Source: Leptofilum sp050292445 (GTDB taxonomy: Bacteria; Chloroflexota; Anaerolineae; Promineifilales; Promineifilaceae). From it: a DNA stretch of 5,005 bases. The position numbers and the translations under genes were made by a program. The notes beneath the pieces were generated by a model. It was not told where the DNA came from. It saw nothing but the letters and a program-made list of their open reading frames with translations, and did not search any database. Positions 1 through 5,005 of the stretch are shown one piece after another (within the stretch, counting starts at the first letter, position 1; every line of letters begins with the position of its first letter). The stretch covers positions 1 to 5,005 of the forward strand of contig JBNKLQ010000376.1 in NCBI GenBank assembly GCA_050292445.1, read 5' to 3'.

Positions 1-1
1 C

Positions 2-217
2 CACAAGTTCGATGTGTATGACAGCTATTTCAACGTCAGTCGCACCAGCGAGCAAAGCGGGCTGGCCTTCTTGCACGGGCTGCTGCTGGCCTATCGCAAC
101 GTCATGGCCGATCTGCAAAAACCACCGCTTACGCTCACCGTCATCGAGCTGCCCTTACTGCGCATCGCTTTAGAAACCAGCCTGCGCCAGTTTGATCTAT
201 CGTCAGAAAAAAGATAA
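2..217 (+). CDS. C-terminal end of an unrecognised protein (5' end outside the window)
   Basis: The reading frame is open from the left edge and ends at a TAA at 215-217, giving about 71 residues. A GTG at 14 could formally serve as a start, but the frame is open upstream of it and no ribosome binding site can be seen, so this is best read as the tail of a longer gene. The visible part begins HKFDVYDSYFNVSRTSEQ and continues with leucine-rich, probably helical segments (GLAFLHGLLLAYRNVMADL and TVIELPLLRIALETSLRQF). I see no catalytic motif, signal peptide or membrane segment, and I do not recognise the family. It lies on the same strand as the next gene, but the 140-base gap between them holds two separate inverted repeats. 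Co-transcription is therefore possible but not shown. Confidence 0.6.
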   Translation, partial: HKFDVYDSYFNVSRTSEQSGLAFLHGLLLAYRNVMADLQKPPLTLTVIELPLLRIALETSLRQFDLSSEKR

Positions 218-286
218 TGGAACGCTGATTACCCTGATTTTCCTGATTTATTTGATCAGGGATATCAGGGTAATCAGCGTCCTATT
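216..286. repeat. Intergenic palindrome, GCTGATTACCCTGAT family, copy 1
   Basis: A perfect 17-base inverted repeat pairs ACGCTGATTACCCTGAT (222-238) with its complement at 264-280. An inner stem CCTGAT (242-247) pairs with ATCAGG (255-260), and weaker pairing extends outward to 216-286, into the stop codon of the upstream gene. The whole element could fold into one long hairpin with a small internal loop. No T-run follows the stem, so it does not look like a rho-independent terminator. A diverged copy of the same family fills the next gap at 913-979. Its function is unknown; it resembles the dispersed non-coding palindromes found between genes in several bacterial phyla. Confidence 0.85.
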
Positions 287-294
287 CTGCCAAA

Positions 295-344
295 TTTTCC
301 CGGAAACTTGTTAAGGGTATCATCGCAAGCAGTTTCCGGGAAAA
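295..344. repeat. Paired TTTCC(C/G)GGAAA palindromes, possible operator or hairpin
   Basis: A perfect 14-base inverted repeat pairs TTTTCCCGGAAACT (295-308) with AGTTTCCGGGAAAA (331-344). Each arm is itself palindromic: TTTCCCGGAAA at 296-306 and TTTCCGGGAAA at 333-343, with centres 37 bases apart. The pair ends 13 bases before the next start codon and is unrelated in sequence to the palindrome at 216-286. A TATCAT that resembles a -10 hexamer lies between the arms at 318-323, but there is no good -35 box at the right spacing. Two sites for a dimeric regulator, or an mRNA hairpin in the 5' leader, are both plausible. No T-run follows, which argues against a terminator. Confidence 0.6.
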
Positions 345-357
345 CAAGAGAGAAAAT

Positions 358-915
358 ATGCTAAACATGCAAGAATTGGATCACGCGCGGCAGCGCTGGC
401 AGCTGGGGCATCATCTCTTTTTTGCCTATGTCCAATCGCTCATTTTGATTTGCGACAAGCTGCAAAAGCAGGTGGAGACGGGTGATTTGCACAGTGCCCG
501 CGCCGCTATCGAAGAGGCCACCTACCTGATGTGGGGCGTTTCCGTCACGTTCAAGCTCACGGGTGGCTTCTCCCAGGCGGCTTATGATGGCTACGTGCGG
601 CCCAACATGTTTGAAGCCAGCGAAGGGTTCAGCGGCATGTGGGCGCAGGACCATGACTATCTGGTCAAAAAAACGATGCGCCAGCTCAAGCCGCTTTTTG
701 CCAATCCACCCGACGAACTGGCCCTGGCGGTGAAAAACTTCCGCCAGGCGTTTGCCATCATGTACGACTCACACAAATACGTCTGCGACAAGTTCGAAGG
801 TGGCCAGCCCAGTCTGCTCATGGGAGAAGCGGCGCAAAAAACGGCCGCAGAAATGATCGACACCTTCAAACGTAATCGCCTGCTCGTTTTAGGTGTCTCC
901 ATACCAGAGAAATAG
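358..915 (+). CDS. Unrecognised, probably helical protein of 185 residues
   Basis: The frame runs from ATG at 358 to TAG at 913-915. The ATG is preceded by GAGAG (348-352) at 5-base spacing, a weak ribosome binding site; a second ATG at 367 lies too far from it. The composition suggests a soluble, largely helical protein: an N-terminal helix around residues 5-40 (including HHLFFAYVQSLILICDKL), a middle helix around 44-66, and C-terminal helices around 118-145 and 156-177. Distinctive, possibly conserved stretches are YDGYVRPNMFEASEGFSGMW (76-95) with AQDHDYL after it, and AIMYDSHKYVCDKFEGGQPS (133-152). Several His, Asp and Tyr residues cluster in these two stretches and could form a cofactor or metal site, but that is a guess. 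No signal peptide is seen. I do not recognise the family and assign no function. Its stop codon lies inside the left arm of the palindrome at 913-979. Confidence 0.82.
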   Translation: MLNMQELDHARQRWQLGHHLFFAYVQSLILICDKLQKQVETGDLHSARAAIEEATYLMWGVSVTFKLTGGFSQAAYDGYVRPNMFEASEGFSGMWAQDHDYLVKKTMRQLKPLFANPPDELALAVKNFRQAFAIMYDSHKYVCDKFEGGQPSLLMGEAAQKTAAEMIDTFKRNRLLVLGVSIPEK

Positions 916-979
916 GACGCTGATTTACCTGATTACCCTGATCAGGATTATCAGAAAAATCAGGGCAATCTGCGTTCTA
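913..979. repeat. Intergenic palindrome, GCTGATTACCCTGAT family, copy 2
   Basis: This is a diverged relative of the element at 216-286. Positions i and 1892-i pair along most of its length: 913-920 with 972-979 (one G-T wobble), 922-925 with 967-970, 928-934 with 958-964, and 938-942 with 950-954, around a centre near 946. The left arm contains the TAG stop of the upstream gene. Because the frame of the next gene happens to stay open through this element, a formal reading from a GTG at 893 gives an artificial leader of translated repeat. The element is followed by only about 25 bases before the likely start of the next gene, and no T-run terminator is present. Confidence 0.82.
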
Positions 980-1003
980 TTCAACTTGATGATAGAAATT
1001 GTG

Positions 1004-1876
1004 ATGACAGAAATAATCCTTCCAACCGATTCCAACATTTACAGCACTTTCCAGCAGCTTGTCACCGAGCAGCGGCTGGTTTTTCTGGCCGGACTGCCGG
1101 GAACGGGCAAAAGCTTGCTCATCCAGCAGCTGGTTTTGCTGGCGCAGCAGGCGGGGCGCACGGTGGATTTATTGCAGTGGGATTTAGCCAGAGCGCCATT
1201 TGAAACGGCCGTTCTCCTGCAAAAATATCCCGAAAGTAACGGCGTCACGCATCCGGCCATTCGCAAAGCAGTGGGGCTGTGGGCGCGAACGGCCGTTCAC
1301 CATTGGTACACCTGTCATCAACAGGGTAACCGGCTGCTCATCGGCGAGACGCCCCTCATCGGCAACCGCCTCATCGAGCTGGTTCAGTCAACTGACGACG
1401 CCATCGAAGCCAGTCTGCGCAGCGCGCGGACGCTGTTTGTCGTGCCCGTGCCTTCCGCCAGCGTACGCCGCCACATCGAAGCCGCCCGTGAAAAAAGCAT
1501 TGCTAATCCCCAGCATCAAAATGAGTCCGACGATGCGCCGCCCAACGTGCTGCACGCCATCTGGCAAGAGGTCGCCCGTCTGGGTCAGCAGCTTCAGGTC
1601 GCCCAACAAGCAACTCCAGCCGAAAAACCGGGGCATTTTGTTTACGATCCAGCAGTGTACACGGCCGTTTACCAACACCTCCTCCAGCACCGCCACCACC
1701 AAGCGCTACCCATCAATACCCTGCTCAAGCCCAACGGCTCCGTCTATGACCTACCCCTCAGCGGTACCAAGCTCACCGCCACGCCCGCCGAGGTGGACAC
1801 CATCATGCAGCAAATCGAAACAGAATTTACGGGTGATGCGCTGGAAACGGCCGTTGCCAACTGGTACAGAATTTAA
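1004..1876 (+). CDS. P-loop NTPase, kinase-like, unknown substrate
   Basis: The product has about 290 residues. A Walker A motif GLPGTGKS lies at residues 30-37, after a hydrophobic strand (RLVFLAG), and starts the nucleotide-binding fold. LLQWD (56-60) fits the end of the second strand, and NRLLIGETPLIGN (109-121) fits a buried strand with an acidic residue (E115) in a Walker-B-like place. RTLFVVPVPSASVRRHIEAAR (142-162), with R155, R156 and R162, resembles the arginine-bearing lid of small-molecule kinases. The C-terminal part (from about 183) is helical and matches nothing I know. Start choice: ATG at 1004 gives a normal beginning (MTEIILPTDS); ATG at 989 and GTG at 1001 are alternatives, and all have weak ribosome binding sites. 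A GTG at 893 is also in frame, but it would translate the palindrome at 913-979. The gene carries four ACGGCCGT words, each read as Thr-Ala-Val. Nucleotide binding is well supported; the substrate and any link to the catabolic genes are unknown. Confidence 0.82.
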   Translation: MTEIILPTDSNIYSTFQQLVTEQRLVFLAGLPGTGKSLLIQQLVLLAQQAGRTVDLLQWDLARAPFETAVLLQKYPESNGVTHPAIRKAVGLWARTAVHHWYTCHQQGNRLLIGETPLIGNRLIELVQSTDDAIEASLRSARTLFVVPVPSASVRRHIEAAREKSIANPQHQNESDDAPPNVLHAIWQEVARLGQQLQVAQQATPAEKPGHFVYDPAVYTAVYQHLLQHRHHQALPINTLLKPNGSVYDLPLSGTKLTATPAEVDTIMQQIETEFTGDALETAVANWYRI

Positions 1877-1957
1877 TCCACAGATTACGCAGATTAGCAC
1901 AGATTTTTTATCTAATCTGCGAAAATCTGCGAGCGCAAGTTGCGCCAATCTGCGGAT
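1876..1957. repeat. Intergenic palindrome, CAGATT / AATCTG family
   Basis: The gap begins at the last base of the upstream stop codon with ATCCACAGATT (1876-1886), which pairs with AATCTGCGGAT (1947-1957) with one mismatch. CAGATT recurs at 1881, 1890 and 1900, and its complement AATCTG at 1914, 1924 and 1947. A perfect 10-base stem joins CGCAGATTAG (1888-1897) to CTAATCTGCG (1912-1921) across a T-rich loop. A second small palindrome, GCGCAAGTTGCGC (1933-1945), sits in the right half. One forward frame has no stop codon through the element, which creates a false long reading frame across the two flanking genes. Its function is unknown. Confidence 0.82.
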
Positions 1958-1962
1958 AAATA

Positions 1963-1968
1963 AAGGAG
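1963..1968 (+). promoter_or_regulatory. Ribosome binding site for the FAH-family gene
   Basis: AAGGAG lies five bases before ATG 1974. This strong Shine-Dalgarno sequence fixes the start at 1974 and argues against the much longer in-frame reading that begins at 1200 inside the upstream gene. Confidence 0.85.
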
Positions 1969-1973
1969 AAAAG

Positions 1974-2711
1974 ATGAAGTTAGCCCGATTCGCCTACAAC
2001 GGACAAATTCACGAAGCCGTCTACAAAAACGATCAGCTCTGGGTGGGCACCATCGCCTACGACCCGGACGATGTCATGTGGCTGCCCCCGGTGGACGCAC
2101 GCGGCTGTACGGCCGTTGGCGTTGCCCTCGGTTACGCCGACCATGCCGCCGAGCTTAAGCTGGACGTCCCCGACTATCCGCTGCTGTTCCACAAGCTGCC
2201 AAACACCTTCATCGGCCACAAAGCCAAAGTGATTCGCCCGGACGTGGAATACATGCATTATGAAGGCGAATTGGTGGTGGTGCTGGGGCAAAACGGCCGT
2301 CACATCCCCGAAGAAGACGCCCTGAACTATGTCTACGGCTACACTATCGGCAACGAATGCACCGTGCGTGACTTTGTCGGCAACTACTACCGTCCGCCAG
2401 TCAAAGCCAAAGGGTTCGATACCTTCGGCCCGATGGGACCCGTGCTGGTCACCGCCGACGAGATCGACCCGACCAACACAGAAGTCCGCACCTACGTCAA
2501 CGGCGAGCTGAAGCAGCAGGGCAACACCAAACATTTGCGCCACAGCGTCGCCCAACTCATCGCCTACATCTCCGAATTCAAAACGCTCCAGCGCGGCGAC
2601 ATCATCTACACTGGCACGCCCAAAGGCATCTCCCACGTCTACGCCGGGGACGTGATGCGTGTGGAAATTGATGGCATCGGCGTGTTGGAAAATGAAGTGA
2701 TTGCGGGATAA
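1974..2711 (+). CDS. hpaG: Fumarylacetoacetate-hydrolase-family enzyme, HpaG type (OPET decarboxylase / HHDD isomerase)
   Basis: The product has 245 residues and is a single FAH domain. In the homoprotocatechuate pathway this family decarboxylates 5-oxopent-3-ene-1,2,5-tricarboxylate and isomerises the 2-hydroxyhepta-2,4-diene-1,7-dioate product in the cytoplasm, using a divalent metal. The catalytic core starts at about residue 78 (TFIGHKAKVIRPDVEY). It contains HYEGELVVVLG (95-105), whose E97 and E99 fit the usual pair of metal-binding glutamates, then GYTIGNECTVRDFVGNYYRP (122-141), KAKGFDTFGPMGP (144-156) and IYTGTPKG (211-218). The enteric HpaG is a tandem duplication of about 430 residues; this protein corresponds to one copy and by my reading is closest to the C-terminal one. 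An oddity is E128 where the family normally has the third metal ligand, an aspartate. The context, directly upstream of a semialdehyde dehydrogenase and a dioxygenase, supports the pathway. The split between decarboxylase and isomerase activity cannot be read from sequence alone. Confidence 0.88.
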   Translation: MKLARFAYNGQIHEAVYKNDQLWVGTIAYDPDDVMWLPPVDARGCTAVGVALGYADHAAELKLDVPDYPLLFHKLPNTFIGHKAKVIRPDVEYMHYEGELVVVLGQNGRHIPEEDALNYVYGYTIGNECTVRDFVGNYYRPPVKAKGFDTFGPMGPVLVTADEIDPTNTEVRTYVNGELKQQGNTKHLRHSVAQLIAYISEFKTLQRGDIIYTGTPKGISHVYAGDVMRVEIDGIGVLENEVIAG

Positions 2712-2718
2712 AAGAATA

Positions 2719-2819
2719 GGAACACAGAGTTACACAGAGAAGGCGCAGAGGTTCGCAGAGAAACTACTACTTTTTCTCTCTGTGCAACTCTGCGTAATCT
2801 CAGCGCATCTCTGTGTTCC
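2719..2819. repeat. 101-base intergenic palindrome with phased CAGAG / CTCTG words
   Basis: The outer arms GGAACACAGAG (2719-2729) and CTCTGTGTTCC (2809-2819) are perfectly complementary. CAGAG starts at 2725, 2735, 2746 and 2756, and the complementary words start at 2778, 2788, 2799 (variant CTCAG) and 2809. The spacing is therefore 10, 11, 10 on both sides, and every word pairs with its partner about the same centre (2769). The middle is an unpaired A/T-rich loop. The element fills most of the gap between the FAH-family gene and the dehydrogenase. No T-run follows, so it is not a clear terminator. Repeats of this CAGAG/CTCTG wording are common between genes in several phyla; the function is unknown. 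Confidence 0.88.
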
Positions 2820-2841
2820 GCTTTTGATAAAGGACTAAAAA

Positions 2842-4370
<1,529 letters not shown>

Positions 4371-4371
<1 letters not shown>

Positions 4372-4426
4372 TTCAGTGGTCAGTATTCAGTGGTCAGTAT
4401 TCAGTGATCAGTATTCAGTGATCAGA
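4371..4426 (+). repeat. Four tandem 14-base repeats (ATTCAGTGRTCAGT)
   Basis: Four head-to-tail copies begin at 4371, 4385, 4399 and 4413. Copies 1 and 2 are identical (ATTCAGTGGTCAGT), copy 3 changes one G to A (ATTCAGTGATCAGT), and copy 4 has that change plus a different last base. The array begins on the last base of the upstream TGA stop codon, so the repeat abuts the dehydrogenase gene without a spacer. It forms the left part of a larger hairpin. Confidence 0.92.
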
Positions 4427-4464
4427 AAAACTGATTACTGCTTACTGAATACCGATTACTGGCC
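4392..4464. repeat. Long imperfect hairpin, CAGTATTCAGT family
   Basis: Positions i and 8856-i pair along most of this stretch around an AAAAA loop (4426-4430). The paired blocks are 4416-4425 with 4431-4440 (one wobble), 4408-4413 with 4443-4448, and 4392-4399 with 4457-4464 (one wobble), plus short blocks between them. The right arm is a degenerate inverted copy of the tandem 14-base units; ACTGAATAC (4444-4452) is a perfect complement of GTATTCAGT in the units. The hairpin ends only two bases before the AGAGGAG ribosome binding site of the dioxygenase gene, so it could affect translation or mRNA stability. That effect is an inference. Confidence 0.82.
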
Positions 4465-4480
4465 TCAGAGGAGAAAACCC

Positions 4481-5005
4481 ATGCCCATTCACCACCCCGC
4501 TGGAACCCCACCTTTTAACATCATCCGCATGAGCCATGTGGAGCTGGGCGTCACCGATTTGGACGCCTCGCGCAAATTTTATACCGAAATTTTGGGCCTG
4601 ATTGAAACAGAGCAGGTGGGCGACTCGATTTATTTGCGCGGCTTAGAAGAGCGCAACCACCATTCGTTTGTCCTCACCAAAGTAGCTAAACCGCACGTCA
4701 TTCGGCTTGGCTTCAAAGTTGCCAGCGAAGCCGATTTGGACCGCATGGCCACCTATTTTGGCGCAAAAGGGATGGCCGCCAGCTGGACCACCCAGCACGG
4801 TCAGGGCCGCACCCTGCAAATGCGCGATCCGTTTGGGATGCCGCTGGAATTTTGCTACGAATTTGCCCAGGCGGAGCGGATGCTCCAGCAGTATGGCGCG
4901 TATCGCGGCTGCCATCCGCAGCGCATCGACCATTTCAACTGCTTTACCCCCAACGTGCAGGCCAGTCACGATTTTTGGGCGCTGGAGCTAGGCTTCCGCA
5001 CCACC
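4481..5005 (+). CDS. hpaD: Homoprotocatechuate (3,4-dihydroxyphenylacetate) 2,3-dioxygenase, VOC type, N-terminal part
   Basis: The frame is open from ATG 4481 to the window edge (175 residues), about half of the roughly 365 residues usual for this family. AGAGGAG (4467-4473), seven bases upstream, supports the start. The enzyme uses non-haem iron or manganese and O2 to cleave the ring of 3,4-dihydroxyphenylacetate beside its hydroxyl groups, giving the substrate of the dehydrogenase encoded upstream. The first vicinal-oxygen-chelate module begins with MSHVELGVTDLDASRKFYTE (17-36) and ends near RDPFGMPLEFCYE (115-127). The second opens with RIDHFNCFTPNVQASHDFW (148-166), a stretch typical of homoprotocatechuate dioxygenases of the Brevibacterium and Arthrobacter (MndD) type; H151 fits the first metal-binding histidine. 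The second histidine and the glutamate ligand would lie beyond the edge. This family is unrelated to the LigB-fold HpaD of Escherichia coli, so the gene symbol describes function only. Confidence 0.9.
   Translation, partial: MPIHHPAGTPPFNIIRMSHVELGVTDLDASRKFYTEILGLIETEQVGDSIYLRGLEERNHHSFVLTKVAKPHVIRLGFKVASEADLDRMATYFGAKGMAASWTTQHGQGRTLQMRDPFGMPLEFCYEFAQAERMLQQYGAYRGCHPQRIDHFNCFTPNVQASHDFWALELGFRTT

Noticed and set aside
216..286. Rho-independent terminator after the first gene
   Set aside because: The stem is strong, but no run of T residues follows it; the sequence after the right arm is CCTATTCTGCC. The same objection applies to the other four gap palindromes.
295..323. Sigma-70 promoter with TATCAT (318-323) as -10
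   Set aside because: The -10 match is fair, but the hexamer 17 bases upstream (TTTTCC) is a poor -35 box. It is mentioned only as part of the possible operator and not annotated as a promoter.
893..1003. N-terminal extension of the P-loop protein from GTG 893
   Set aside because: It overlaps the end of the upstream gene and would translate the palindrome at 913-979 into a basic, isoleucine-rich leader. The frame is open there by chance; the start is more likely at 1004 or 989.
1933..1945. Palindrome GCGCAAGTTGCGC as a separate regulator site
   Set aside because: It is inside the right half of the CAGATT palindrome and could simply be degenerate repeat; there is no second copy in the window to support an independent role.
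1980..2636. 218-residue reading frame on the minus strand
   Set aside because: It lies antisense to nearly the whole FAH-family gene, whose function is clear, and its low-complexity Val/Gly/Asp/Phe-rich product is typical of a mirror frame in GC-rich coding sequence.
1200..2711. A 503-residue open frame that joins a segment overlapping the P-loop gene to the FAH-family enzyme
   Set aside because: The first 225 or so codons are an out-of-frame reading of the P-loop gene, and the middle is translated palindrome. The strong ribosome binding site at 1963-1968 and the normal FAH-family length place the real start at 1974.

Overview
The window is a compact bacterial segment with every recognisable gene on the + strand. 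It holds six coding regions, the first and last cut by the window edges, separated by five gaps of roughly 90 to 140 bases. The moderately high GC content, the strong over-use of the 8-mer ACGGCCGT inside genes, and the long palindromic repeats in every gap suggest an uncultured Chloroflexota (Anaerolineae-like) genome. That placement is an impression, not something proven by the sequence.

Left part (1-1876): the C-terminal end of an unrecognised protein (2-217), an unrecognised, probably mainly helical protein of 185 residues (358-915), and a P-loop NTPase of about 290 residues with kinase-like features (1004-1876). None of the three has a recognised link to the pathway downstream.

Right part (1974-5005): three consecutive genes of the homoprotocatechuate (3,4-dihydroxyphenylacetate) meta-cleavage pathway, which breaks down 4-hydroxyphenylacetate and related aromatics. 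They are a fumarylacetoacetate-hydrolase-family enzyme of the HpaG type (1974-2711), a 5-carboxymethyl-2-hydroxymuconate semialdehyde dehydrogenase of the HpaE type (2842-4371), and the N-terminal half of a vicinal-oxygen-chelate-type homoprotocatechuate 2,3-dioxygenase (4481 to the window end). The dioxygenase opens the ring, the dehydrogenase oxidises the semialdehyde, and the FAH-family enzyme acts later as decarboxylase and/or isomerase. The isomerase (HpaF), hydratase (HpaH) and aldolase (HpaI) steps are not in the window and may lie to the right.

The most unusual feature is the set of gaps. Each is largely filled by a long imperfect palindrome built on short phased words (CTGATTACCCTGAT, CAGATT, CAGAG, ATTCAGTGATCAGT), several starting at or next to the upstream stop codon. 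Four sequence families occur in five gaps. Upstream of the 185-residue protein there is also a separate pair of TTTCC(C/G)GGAAA palindromes. No complete mobile element, RNA gene or CRISPR array is seen, and there is no convincing rho-independent terminator.
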